A stretch of 33,303 nt of DNA from an uncultured Clostridia bacterium (lineage in GTDB: Bacteria > Bacillota > Clostridia > TANB77 > CAG-508). The stretch is taken from positions 1-33,303 of the forward strand of contig CANQFS010000015.1 in the NCBI GenBank assembly GCA_947599825.1. Direction: 5' to 3'. Positions 14,405 to 23,573 of the stretch are shown here, piece by piece. Every line of letters starts with the position of its first letter. The stretch's first letter is position 1. The translations under genes were made by a program, and so were the position numbers. The notes under the pieces are model-generated. The model had not been told where the DNA came from. It saw only the letters and a list, made by a program, of their open reading frames with translations, and did no database searches.

Positions 14405-17101
14405 ATGGAAGAAGAAAACGAAGAATTAAATGAAAAAATCAGCAAACTACATGCAGCATTTGAAGAGTCACAAGCAGGCTTAATAGAAAAGTTTGGCGCA
14501 TATATGGAAGATAATAAATATGAAAAAGATATTGAAACTCTAAGACAATTATGCCAAAAACTAATGGAATTATATCAAGCAAATAGAAAAGAAATTGAGA
14601 CTTTAAAAGAAAAGCAAAGTAAAGTAGAAGGGCAAGAAAGAGAAAAAATAGATAAAAAAATAGAAGTATTACAAATTGAGTTAGAAGAAGAAAATAGGAT
14701 TCAATTTGAAGAATTCCAAAAACAATTTGAAGAATTAACAGTTAAAGTAAAGGAATTAACTCCTGTTCAAAAATTAAAGAAAATTATCTTAAAAATATTA
14801 GAAAGCAAAAAAGATTTAGAAGAAAATTTCGAAAAGCAAATAGCTGAATTAAATGCTCAAATAAAAGATGAAAAAGAAACACTAGTATATAACAATAAAC
14901 AAGTAAAAGAAGCAAATACTAAATTTCAAAATGATATTAGTAGTAAAATAGAAAAAATAGAATCTAGTTTACAAGAAAAAAGCACTAAATTGGAGAATAA
15001 CGTAAACAATAGCATTGAGCAAATAAAGAGTGAAACTGAGGATAAATCTAATAAATTCGAAAACAACATTAACAGCCAAATAAAAGAAATAAAAGATGAA
15101 ACAGAAAAGAAAACTACAGAATTAGAGACTAATGTTAATAGTAAAATAGAAAAAATAGAAACTAGCTTAGAGGAGAAAAATGCTAAATTTGAAACAAGTG
15201 TAAACAATAGCATTGAGCAAATAAAGAGTGAAACTGAGGATAAATCTAATAAATTCGAAAACAACATTAACAGCCAAATAAAAGAAATAAAAGACGAAGC
15301 AGAAAAGAAAACTACAGAATTAGAAACTAATGTTAATAGTAAAATAGAAAAAATAGAAACTAGCTTAGAGGAAAAAAATACTAAATTTGAAACAAGTGTA
15401 AACAATAGCATAGAGCAAATAAAAAATGAAACAGAAGAAAAATCTAGCAAATTTGAAGCTAGCGTAAACGATAGTATTGAACAAATAAAAAATGAAACAA
15501 ATGAAAAAAATACTAGTTTAGAAAATACATTAAAAGAAAATGTTCAAAAATTGCAAGAAGATACCAAAAACGAGAAAGAGCAGTTAGAGAAAAAATTAGA
15601 AGAACAAGAAAAGGAATTACTTGAGGCAAAGAAAAATTTACAGGAAAAATTAGAAGAAATAACAAAGCAAATTTCAGAGCAACAGCAAGAATTAAAAAAT
15701 CAACTACTAAGTGCTAATGAGGAACTAGAAAAGAAAGTACTAAATTCTAGTGAAGAATTAGAAAAGAAAGTACTAAATTCTAGTGAAGAATTAGAAAAGA
15801 AGGTACTAAATTCTAATGAAGAATTAAAACAACAAGTATCAAATTCAAATGAAGAACTAAGAAAACAAGTGACAGATACAAGCGAAGAATTAAAGAAACA
15901 AGTATCAGATACAAGAGAAGAAACCAAAACTAAGCTAGAAGAATTTGAAAAAGTAGAAAATGAAGCAAAACAAAAATTACAAGATGAAATGAATGAAAAA
16001 ATACAATTTCTTCAAATACAAATTACAAAAAATCAAGAAGACGAAAATAAAATACTAAATGATATAAAAGAGCAAATTGATAATAGAATAAGTAAAATAG
16101 AGAAAAATCATGAACAATTAAAAGAAAATATAAAAATGAAATTTTCTCAATTTGAGCAAAGTAGAAAAGAACAAGAAGAAATGATACAAAAAATACAATT
16201 AGACCAAAAAAAGCTAGAAACTAAATTTGAAAAAATAAGTGCAGATAGCAATTTCTCTAGTATTATGTTAGAAAGAGAAATAGATAGTTTATTGGAGAAG
16301 AAGTTACATTTATTTGAAAAATTACAATTTACAACTACTAATAAAAATGAAAATATTTTAACTAAAAAGGAAAAAGAAAAGTTAGAAAAAGAAAAACTAG
16401 AAAAAGAACAAGAAGAACAGTTGCAAAAGCAACAACGTAAAATTCAACAAGAAGAGCAAAGAAGAAAAGCAATACAACAAGCACAACAAATACAACGTAA
16501 ACAAATGATTGAGCAAGCGCAAATACTTGAAAGAAGACAATTAATGGAACAAAAGCAAATAGCTCAACAAAGCCAAGTGCTAGAACCAGCAAAACAAAGA
16601 GTAAAGCAAAATCAAGTACTAGGACAAGTAGAACAAAAAATTAAACAAAGCCAAGTACTAGGACAAGCAGAACAAAAAATTAAACAAAGCCAAGTGCTAG
16701 GACAAGTAGAACAAAAAATTAAACAAAGCCAAGTGCTAGGACAAGTAGAACAAAAAATTAAACAAAGTCAAGTTCTAGAACCAGCAAAACAAAGAGTAAA
16801 GCAAAATCAAGTACTAGGACCGGTAGAACAAAAAATTAAACAAAATCAAGTACTAGGACCGGTAGAACAAAAAATTAAGCAAAGCCAAGTGCTAGGACCA
16901 GTAGAGCAAAAAATTAAACAAAGTCAAGTGCTAGAACCAGTAAAACAAATAGCAAAAAATAAAGATTTGCAAAAACAAAAGATCAGCGCTTCAACAATTA
17001 ATTTAATAGAGCAAACAGAAGCACAAGAAATTATTAGAAAGAGAGCCAAAAAGGGAACTTCACAAATATTAGGGTTCTTTGATAGTGAAGAAGCTTATTA
17101 A
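14405..17101 (+). CDS. Giant repetitive coiled-coil protein, function unknown
   Basis: 898 residues, highly charged, almost entirely helical, without signal peptide or membrane segment, so likely cytoplasmic. Three different repeat arrays are visible: nine 22-residue units (178-375), seven 11-residue units (435-511, LNSSEELEKKV type) and ten 13-residue units (724-853, QVLGQVEQKIKQS type). A non-repetitive head (1-175) and a short tail (854-898, ending ILGFFDSEEAY) may carry the specific contacts. The regular 11/22 periodicity points to a long hendecad coiled coil, a filament or spacer. RBS AGGAAGGA. It lies between rseP and polC in place of ispG and is probably cotranscribed with both. I do not recognise the family. 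Confidence 0.8.
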   Translation: MEEENEELNEKISKLHAAFEESQAGLIEKFGAYMEDNKYEKDIETLRQLCQKLMELYQANRKEIETLKEKQSKVEGQEREKIDKKIEVLQIELEEENRIQFEEFQKQFEELTVKVKELTPVQKLKKIILKILESKKDLEENFEKQIAELNAQIKDEKETLVYNNKQVKEANTKFQNDISSKIEKIESSLQEKSTKLENNVNNSIEQIKSETEDKSNKFENNINSQIKEIKDETEKKTTELETNVNSKIEKIETSLEEKNAKFETSVNNSIEQIKSETEDKSNKFENNINSQIKEIKDEAEKKTTELETNVNSKIEKIETSLEEKNTKFETSVNNSIEQIKNETEEKSSKFEASVNDSIEQIKNETNEKNTSLENTLKENVQKLQEDTKNEKEQLEKKLEEQEKELLEAKKNLQEKLEEITKQISEQQQELKNQLLSANEELEKKVLNSSEELEKKVLNSSEELEKKVLNSNEELKQQVSNSNEELRKQVTDTSEELKKQVSDTREETKTKLEEFEKVENEAKQKLQDEMNEKIQFLQIQITKNQEDENKILNDIKEQIDNRISKIEKNHEQLKENIKMKFSQFEQSRKEQEEMIQKIQLDQKKLETKFEKISADSNFSSIMLEREIDSLLEKKLHLFEKLQFTTTNKNENILTKKEKEKLEKEKLEKEQEEQLQKQQRKIQQEEQRRKAIQQAQQIQRKQMIEQAQILERRQLMEQKQIAQQSQVLEPAKQRVKQNQVLGQVEQKIKQSQVLGQAEQKIKQSQVLGQVEQKIKQSQVLGQVEQKIKQSQVLEPAKQRVKQNQVLGPVEQKIKQNQVLGPVEQKIKQSQVLGPVEQKIKQSQVLEPVKQIAKNKDLQKQKISASTINLIEQTEAQEIIRKRAKKGTSQILGFFDSEEAY
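14936..15529 (+). repeat. Nine 66-bp units (22 residues each)
   Basis: Units begin (V/I)N(N/S)xI at 14936 and then every 66 bp. Three-unit blocks of 198 bp are nearly identical at 15002-15199 and 15200-15397, showing recent duplication of a higher-order unit. Confidence 0.9.
15707..15937 (+). repeat. Seven 33-bp units (11 residues each)
   Basis: Hendecad units of the type LNSSEELEKKV in frame, the second and third identical in protein and nearly so in DNA. Confidence 0.9.
16574..16963 (+). repeat. Ten 39-bp units (13 residues each)
   Basis: Units of the type QVLGQVEQKIKQS or QVLEPAKQRVKQN. The QVLEPAKQRVKQN variant recurs at units 1 and 6, suggesting block duplication of five units followed by drift. 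Confidence 0.92.
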
Positions 17102-17119
17102 ACTCTTAGGGGGCAAAAA

Positions 17120-20100
17120 ATGGTAGAGGTAGAGGAAAATTATAAAACAGTAAAAGAAGTTTTTAAAGACTATCATTGTATTTGGCAAGAATTAGCAAAC
17201 GCGAAAATAAAATCTATAAATTTATTTAAAAAAACAAATTTTATTTCAATTGTTTTTATTAGTAAAGAAAGAATTAGTATTAGGCAAGTTGAGTCTTTTG
17301 AACAATATATTGAAGCACGTTTCGGAATAAAAACAGTAGAAATAAAAGTAGAAAGCGAAGAAAAACAAAGAAAAAATAGTGAAAACGAGAGTCTTGGAGA
17401 ACAAAAAGAAAACAAAAAAATTGAAAAGGCTCAAAACCAAGAAAAACAAGACGAACAAAACGAAAAAGAAAATCAAGAAGACGAAATAGAGCAAAGTAAA
17501 ACACAAAATCAAGAAGACGAAATAGAGCAAAGTAAAACACAAAGTCAAGAAGATGAAATAGAGCAAAGTAAAATCCAAAATCAAGAAAGCGAAATAGAGC
17601 AAAATAAAACACAAAATCAAGAAAGCGAAACAAAGCCATGTGAGACAGTTGACCAAGAAGAAGTAGCAAAAATAATTGAAAAAGAATGGATAGACATCAT
17701 AGAGTACATAACAAGAAAACACCCTATGACAAAGGCCATCTTAAAAGATAGCAGAATTTCAGTAGAAGCAAACGCAGTCAATGTTCTATTATCTTCAAAA
17801 GGAAAAGATTTTCTAATAGCAAAAAGATTAGACGAGGTATTGTCTAATTTATTAAGTGATGTCTATGGAAAAAAATCTAAAGTAACCTTCATTGAAGACA
17901 TTTCGAAAGAAGAAAGCAAAAGAAGAGAAGAGCTATTTATAGAAAGACAAAATCAAGCTATTCTAGAAGCACAAAAACAAATAGAAACAGAAAGACAAGA
18001 AAATAAGGCAAATAAAGAAAATATAGAAAATAAAGAGACAAAGGAAAGTAATAATACAATAAGTGAAGATAATATTGAGCCAGTTCCACCATTTAGTGAT
18101 GATGATGCGCCAATTGGTGAAGAAGAATATTTACAAGAACTTGAAAAAATGGAAGAAGAGGAAAATATCATCTTAGGAAAATTAACGAAAGCAAAAGAAA
18201 ATAAAGTAAAAATTAAAGATATTTCTGCTGAAAATAAAAGAATTACCATTGAAGGTAGAATTGTAAATTGTATGGTAAGAGAAACCAAAACAGGAAAAGG
18301 AATGTTAGTTTATGACATTTATGATGGAAGCGGAATTATTACTTGTAAATCATTTACAAAAGACATTAGGGAAGGAAATGAAGTTGTAGAGAAAATAAAA
18401 AAAGCAAGTGGAATAAAAACAACTGGAAAAGCAGGACTAGATACTTATGCAGGAGATGTTACTCTTATTACTAATATAATTATAGAAGTAAATGGAGATG
18501 ACTTTCCAAAACTTCCAACCGAAGATGAAAATTCTCCTTTAATTTTAGGAATGAACACTCAAATTAAAGAGCCACTTGTAAAAATTCAAGACTTAACTGT
18601 AGATTCAGGAAATGTCTGCATTGACGGTGAAGTAATTAACACAGAAGAAAAAGAAATAAAAGGTGGAAGAGTAATTCTTAGCCTTGATGTATATGACGGA
18701 ACTAGTACCATTACTTGTAAAGCCTTTGTAAGTAAGGACAACCTTAAAAATGTAACAGGAAAAATAAAGGGAGCAAAAGGGGTAAAAGTTTCTGGAAAAG
18801 CAGGAATGGACGAATATTCGCATGAATTGACAATTATGGCAAACACTATTCTTACTTCAGAGGGCATAAAAAGAGAAACTCGAATGGATAATGCAGAAGT
18901 AAAAAGAGTAGAATTACATATGCATACTCAAATGAGTCAAATGGACGGTATTACACCTGCCACAGATTTAATTAAACGTGCTATGAAATGGGGCATGAAA
19001 TCTATTGCTATAACTGACCACGGAGTAGTACAATCATTCCCAGATGCGCACAAATTATTAGGCTATGACAATCCAGACATGAAAATTATTTATGGGGTAG
19101 AAGCCTACCTTGTACCAGATAAAAGTGAAATTGTAACAAACCCAAAAGGACAAACATTAGAAAATACTACATTCTGCGTGCTTGACTTAGAAACTACGGG
19201 TCTTTCTTTCCGTACGGAAAAAATTACTGAAATTGGAATTATGAAGGTTCAAAATGGAGAGGTTATTGACGAATTCTCTTGTTTTGTAAACCCAGAAAAA
19301 CCAATTCCAGAGAAAGTAGTAGAAGTTACCAACATTACTGATGAAATGGTAAAGGACGCAGAAACTATTGAACAAGTATTTCCAAAAATGCTAGAGTTTA
19401 TTGGAGATAGTGTACTTGTTGCGCACAATGCAGACTTTGATATAGGCTTTTTAAAATATAATGCAAAGCAACTAGGTTACACATTAGACAATACCTATAT
19501 GGATACTTTGCGTTTAGCAAAAGACTTATTCCCAGATTTCAAAAAATACAAATTAGGAATAATTGCAGAAAAATTAGGCATTACTGTAGAAGTTGCTCAC
19601 AGAGCATTAGATGACGTAGACACCACTGTAAAAGTATTAAAAGTAATGTTCCAAATGCTAGAAGAAAAAGGAGTAAAAACATTAGAAGATATTGATAAAC
19701 AAGAAGAAAATAATGAAAATTATAAAAAACTTCCAAGCTACCATGCTATCATTCTAGCCAAAGACTATGTAGGATTAAAAAATTTATATAAATTAGTTTC
19801 ACTTTCACATTTACATTATTTTTATAAAAAGCCACGTATTTTAAAATCAATTTATAAAAAATATTCTGAAGGGCTTATTCTAGGAAGTGCGTGCGAGGCA
19901 GGGGAATTATATCGTGCCATTGTAGAAGGAAAAGATGATGAGATAGTAGAAGAAATAGCAAAAGACTACGACTATTTAGAAATTCAGCCAACAGGAAACA
20001 ATATGTATATGGTTAGAAATGGAACTTTGCCAGATGCAAGAGCAGTAGAAGACATTAACCGTAAAATTGTAGCCTTAGGTGAAAAATTAGGAAAATTAGT

Positions 20101-22228
20101 TGTAGCAACTTGTGACGTTCACTTTATGGACCCACAAGATGAAATATACAGAAGAATTTTAATGGCAGGTCAAGGGTATGACGATGCAGATGAGCAAGCA
20201 CCACTTTATTTAAGAACAACCGAGGAAATGCTAAAAGAATTCGAATATTTAGGAAAAGAAAAAGCATATGAAGTAGTAGTTACGAACACAAACAAAGTAG
20301 CCGATATGTGTGAAAGAATCAGTCCAATTTCACCAGAAAAATGTCCACCATATATTGAAGGTTGCGAGCAAACCATTAAAGATATTGCATTTAATAAAGC
20401 CCATGAACTATATGGAGACCCACTTCCAGAAATTGTGCAAGATAGATTAGACAAAGAATTAAATTCAATTATAAAAAATGGATTCTCTGTTATGTACATA
20501 ATTGCACAAAAATTAGTATGGAAATCAAATGAAGATGGCTATATAGTAGGTTCACGTGGTTCAGTAGGATCATCATTTGTAGCAAATATGACAGGAATAA
20601 CAGAAGTAAATTCACTTCCACCACATTATAGATGTCCAAATTGTAAATATTCAGACTTTACAGATTATGGCTATCAATGCGGATTTGACCTTCCAGACAA
20701 AGATTGCCCACATTGTGGAACAAAAATGGTAAAAGACGGAATTGACATTCCATTTGAAACCTTCCTTGGCTTTAATGGAGATAAAGAGCCAGATATAGAC
20801 TTAAACTTCTCTGGAGAATATCAAGCAAAGGCGCACAAATATACAGAAGTCATCTTTGGAAAAGGAACTACCTTCAAAGCAGGAACAGTAGGAACTGTAA
20901 AAGATAAAACAGCATATGGATATGTAAAAAAATACTATGAAGAAAGAAATATTCCAGTAAGCAATGCAGAAGTAATTAGAGTTGCACAAGGTTGCACAGG
21001 GGTAAAAAGGACTACAGGTCAACACCCAGGAGGAATTATTGTTGTACCAAAGGGAAGAGAAATATATGAATTTACACCAGTACAGCACCCAGCAGATGAT
21101 CCAGACTCAGACATTATTACAACACACTTTGACTATCACTCAATTGACCAAAACCTATTAAAACTAGACATTCTAGGCCATGATGATCCAACAATGATTC
21201 GTATGTTATATGATTTGACAGGAATAGACCCAACAAAAGTGCCATTAGATGATAAAGAAACCATGTCTATCTTTAGTTCTACCAAAGCATTAGGAGTAAC
21301 ACCAGAACAAATTAAAAGTGAAGTAGGAAGTTATGGAATTCCAGAGTTTGGAACAAAATTCGTAAGAGGAATGTTAGTAGATACAAAACCAACAACCTTT
21401 GACGAACTAATTCGTATTTCTGGACTATCACACGGTACAGATGTATGGCTTGGTAATGCACAAAGCTTAATAGAAGATGGAACAGTAACCTTAAATGAGG
21501 CAATTTGTTGCCGTGACGATATTATGATTTACTTAATCAAAAAAGGCGTTCCACCAAACCCAGCCTTCAAAATAATGGAGGTAGTACGTAAAGGAAAAGC
21601 CTTAAAAGATAAAGAAAAATGGGCAGAATATGTAGCTTTAATGAAGGAGCATGACGTACCAGATTGGTATATAAAATCTTGTGAAAAAATCAAGTACATG
21701 TTCCCAAAAGCCCATGCAGCAGCCTATGTAACAAACGCCTTTCGTATAGCATGGTTCAAAGTACATAAACCAGTAGCTTACTATGCAGCATATTTCACCA
21801 TACGTGCAGACGAATTTGATAGTGAGATTATGTGTTATGGAAAAGAAAAAGTCAAAAACAAAATGAAAGAAATAGAACTTGCAGGAAACAGCGCTACAGA
21901 TAAAGACAAAAACATGTATGCTATCTTAGAATTAGTTTTAGAAATGTATGAAAGAGGAATAAGCTTCCTACCAATGGACTTATATAAATCACATAGTACA
22001 AAATTCCAAGTAGAAGATGGAAAAATAAGACCACCACTAAACAGTATACCAGGACTTGGAACCGTAGCAGCAGAAGGAATAGAATATGCAAAAAAAGACG
22101 GAAAATTCATGTCAATTGATGACATGCAAGTACGTTCAAAAGTAGGAAAATCAGTCGTAGAACTATTACAAAAATTCGGTTGCTTGCAAGGCATGAGCAA
22201 AAGCAATCAACTAAGCCTTTTCGGCTAG
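17120..22228 (+). CDS. polC: DNA polymerase III alpha subunit, PolC type, with extended N-terminus and two OB domains
   Basis: Main replicative polymerase of low-GC Gram-positives. 1702 residues against about 1440 in Bacillus. Order: N-terminal domain (1-95), Gln/Glu/Lys-rich insert with a 12-residue repeat (118-172), second N-terminal part (about 190-300), OB fold 1 (about 363-460), OB fold 2 (about 484-590), PHP domain starting VELHMHTQMSQMDG (597), inserted DEDDh proofreading exonuclease (DLETTG with Asp689, HNADFDIGF, HRALDDVDTT), PHP remainder, zinc module CPNC...CPHCG (from Cys1172), palm Asp1225 and Asp1227 in PDIDLNF, and a C-terminal GLGTVAAEGI helix-hairpin-helix. The tandem OB pair is unusual. 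Of its 1702 codons none is CGG. A GGGGGC site lies before ATG. Confidence 0.97.
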   Translation: MVEVEENYKTVKEVFKDYHCIWQELANAKIKSINLFKKTNFISIVFISKERISIRQVESFEQYIEARFGIKTVEIKVESEEKQRKNSENESLGEQKENKKIEKAQNQEKQDEQNEKENQEDEIEQSKTQNQEDEIEQSKTQSQEDEIEQSKIQNQESEIEQNKTQNQESETKPCETVDQEEVAKIIEKEWIDIIEYITRKHPMTKAILKDSRISVEANAVNVLLSSKGKDFLIAKRLDEVLSNLLSDVYGKKSKVTFIEDISKEESKRREELFIERQNQAILEAQKQIETERQENKANKENIENKETKESNNTISEDNIEPVPPFSDDDAPIGEEEYLQELEKMEEEENIILGKLTKAKENKVKIKDISAENKRITIEGRIVNCMVRETKTGKGMLVYDIYDGSGIITCKSFTKDIREGNEVVEKIKKASGIKTTGKAGLDTYAGDVTLITNIIIEVNGDDFPKLPTEDENSPLILGMNTQIKEPLVKIQDLTVDSGNVCIDGEVINTEEKEIKGGRVILSLDVYDGTSTITCKAFVSKDNLKNVTGKIKGAKGVKVSGKAGMDEYSHELTIMANTILTSEGIKRETRMDNAEVKRVELHMHTQMSQMDGITPATDLIKRAMKWGMKSIAITDHGVVQSFPDAHKLLGYDNPDMKIIYGVEAYLVPDKSEIVTNPKGQTLENTTFCVLDLETTGLSFRTEKITEIGIMKVQNGEVIDEFSCFVNPEKPIPEKVVEVTNITDEMVKDAETIEQVFPKMLEFIGDSVLVAHNADFDIGFLKYNAKQLGYTLDNTYMDTLRLAKDLFPDFKKYKLGIIAEKLGITVEVAHRALDDVDTTVKVLKVMFQMLEEKGVKTLEDIDKQEENNENYKKLPSYHAIILAKDYVGLKNLYKLVSLSHLHYFYKKPRILKSIYKKYSEGLILGSACEAGELYRAIVEGKDDEIVEEIAKDYDYLEIQPTGNNMYMVRNGTLPDARAVEDINRKIVALGEKLGKLVVATCDVHFMDPQDEIYRRILMAGQGYDDADEQAPLYLRTTEEMLKEFEYLGKEKAYEVVVTNTNKVADMCERISPISPEKCPPYIEGCEQTIKDIAFNKAHELYGDPLPEIVQDRLDKELNSIIKNGFSVMYIIAQKLVWKSNEDGYIVGSRGSVGSSFVANMTGITEVNSLPPHYRCPNCKYSDFTDYGYQCGFDLPDKDCPHCGTKMVKDGIDIPFETFLGFNGDKEPDIDLNFSGEYQAKAHKYTEVIFGKGTTFKAGTVGTVKDKTAYGYVKKYYEERNIPVSNAEVIRVAQGCTGVKRTTGQHPGGIIVVPKGREIYEFTPVQHPADDPDSDIITTHFDYHSIDQNLLKLDILGHDDPTMIRMLYDLTGIDPTKVPLDDKETMSIFSSTKALGVTPEQIKSEVGSYGIPEFGTKFVRGMLVDTKPTTFDELIRISGLSHGTDVWLGNAQSLIEDGTVTLNEAICCRDDIMIYLIKKGVPPNPAFKIMEVVRKGKALKDKEKWAEYVALMKEHDVPDWYIKSCEKIKYMFPKAHAAAYVTNAFRIAWFKVHKPVAYYAAYFTIRADEFDSEIMCYGKEKVKNKMKEIELAGNSATDKDKNMYAILELVLEMYERGISFLPMDLYKSHSTKFQVEDGKIRPPLNSIPGLGTVAAEGIEYAKKDGKFMSIDDMQVRSKVGKSVVELLQKFGCLQGMSKSNQLSLFG
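17471..17635 (+). repeat. 36-bp minisatellite in polC
   Basis: Four full units and a partial one encoding NQEDEIEQSKTQ. The first two units (17471-17506, 17507-17542) are identical in DNA; later ones differ by a few bases. It keeps the reading frame. Confidence 0.92.
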
Positions 22229-22290
22229 GGACAATTTGGGACAGTCCCCAATTGGGAAGTAGGTACCATTGGGGACGTTTCCTAAAGGTA
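22227..22290. repeat. REP-like palindromes after polC
   Basis: CAATTTGGGAC and GTCCCCAATTG form an imperfect palindrome around one A, followed by GTACC...GGTAC enclosing CATTGGGGACGTTT. That last 14-mer (22267-22280) reappears in reverse at 25773-25786. Confidence 0.65.
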
Positions 22291-22302
22291 CATTGACCAG
22301 AT

Positions 22303-22346
22303 AATGCAATTAAATGAGAGCAAATCTATATTTAATTGCATTTTTT
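22303..22346 (+). terminator. Intrinsic terminator of polC
   Basis: AATGCAATTAAAT (22303-22315) pairs perfectly with ATTTAATTGCATT (22330-22342), followed by TTTT. A second inverted repeat, ATGAGAGC (22314-22321) with GCTCTCAT (22359-22366), overlaps it and could compete. Confidence 0.75.
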
Positions 22347-22426
22347 GACAGTATTTTAGCTCTCATAGCCAAAAATCAACTTTTTAATGAAAGAATGATT
22401 CAAAAAAATAAGAAAGGAAAAATGAA

Positions 22427-23482
22427 ATGCACCAATATTTTGAACAATTAAATCCAATAATAAAAGAATATTTTCATATTCTTTCACCAGAAATCCCTTC
22501 ATTTTTAGAGGAATATATTAACACACCAGAAATGCAAAGAATAGGGAAAATTAGTATGAGTTGTGGAACAGATTATACAAAAATATTTCATAATCAATTT
22601 TTTTATTCTAATTTAGACCATAGTATAGGAGTTGCCCTAATTATTTGGAATTTTACAAAAGATAAAAAGCAGACTTTAGCGGGATTATTTCATGATATTG
22701 CAACACCATGTTTTAAACATTGTATAGATTTTATGAATGAAGACCACGAAAAGCAAGAATCAACAGAAGAGTTAACAACGCAAATTATTCAAAATTCAAA
22801 AGAAATTATGCAATTATTGAAACGAGATGGTATTAAATTAGAAGAAGTGAATGATTATCATATTTATCCTATTGCCGATAATGACACGCCAAAGTTATCT
22901 GCAGACAGATTTGAATATACTTTTTCTTGTGGTTTGGTACAAAAAGTAGTATGGAATTTAGATAAAATAAAAGAAATGTACGAAAATATTACTATTTTAG
23001 AAAATGAACAAGGAATTCCAGAATTAGGTTTTCAAGATGAAAAATTAGCAGAAGAATATATTACTATTATTAGAGAGTTATGGCCATCTTGGTTTGTTAA
23101 TGAAGATAGAATTACGATGCAATTTATTGCAGATACTATGAAGAAAATGTCAGGGGAAGGTTATATTACGGTTAATGATTTATATCATTTATCAGAAGCA
23201 GAAGTAATTAGTAAAATAGAAAATTGTGAAAATAAAGATATAGTAGAGGCTTTCAAAAAGTTTAGAAATACTACAAAAATAGGTGAAAGCGATGTACCAG
23301 TAGAAAATAAATATTGTGTTAGTGTTAAGGCAAAAAGAAGATATATTGTGCCACTAACTAAAACTACAGAAGGAAAAACAGCAAGAATTAACCAAGTATC
23401 TCAAATAGCAAAAGAGAAAATTGATAGTTTTTTAAATTTTGAAGTACCACATTATGCCTATTTTGATTTTGATTTTCAGTAG
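22427..23482 (+). CDS. HD-superfamily phosphohydrolase
   Basis: 351 residues. The HD metal signature is His65 in SNLDHSIGVA and His89-Asp90 in LAGLFHDIATP, and DRFEYTFSCG near 171 may supply the last ligand, as in dNTPase/SAMHD1-like enzymes. It probably hydrolyses a nucleotide, but substrate is unknown. RBS AGAAAGGA lies 9 bases before the ATG. It is monocistronic, between the polC terminator and repeat copy C. Confidence 0.8.
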   Translation: MHQYFEQLNPIIKEYFHILSPEIPSFLEEYINTPEMQRIGKISMSCGTDYTKIFHNQFFYSNLDHSIGVALIIWNFTKDKKQTLAGLFHDIATPCFKHCIDFMNEDHEKQESTEELTTQIIQNSKEIMQLLKRDGIKLEEVNDYHIYPIADNDTPKLSADRFEYTFSCGLVQKVVWNLDKIKEMYENITILENEQGIPELGFQDEKLAEEYITIIRELWPSWFVNEDRITMQFIADTMKKMSGEGYITVNDLYHLSEAEVISKIENCENKDIVEAFKKFRNTTKIGESDVPVENKYCVSVKAKRRYIVPLTKTTEGKTARINQVSQIAKEKIDSFLNFEVPHYAYFDFDFQ

Positions 23483-23501
23483 AAAATACATTTTGCTATT
23501 A

Positions 23502-23573
23502 AATAAAAAAGCGAGCCTAAGATTTTCTAACAAATGGAAATTTTAAGAAAATCTTAGGCTCGCCATATTTATC
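23502..23573 (-). repeat. Dispersed repeat, copy C (second hairpin, inverted)
   Basis: A perfect 18-bp stem, GCGAGCCTAAGATTTTCT (23511-23528) with AGAAAATCTTAGGCTCGC (23546-23563). The 53-bp core is the reverse complement of copy B with one difference, and the flanking GATAAATATG is shared. On the minus strand it is followed by a T run. Its edge supplies the TAA stop of the minus-strand gene. Confidence 0.88.

Noticed and set aside
14926-18288. Long minus-strand reading frames opposite the coiled-coil gene and the polC N-terminus
   Set aside because: They mirror repetitive, A-rich coding sequence, encode Leu/Phe/Ser-rich strings and have no RBS; they are shadows.
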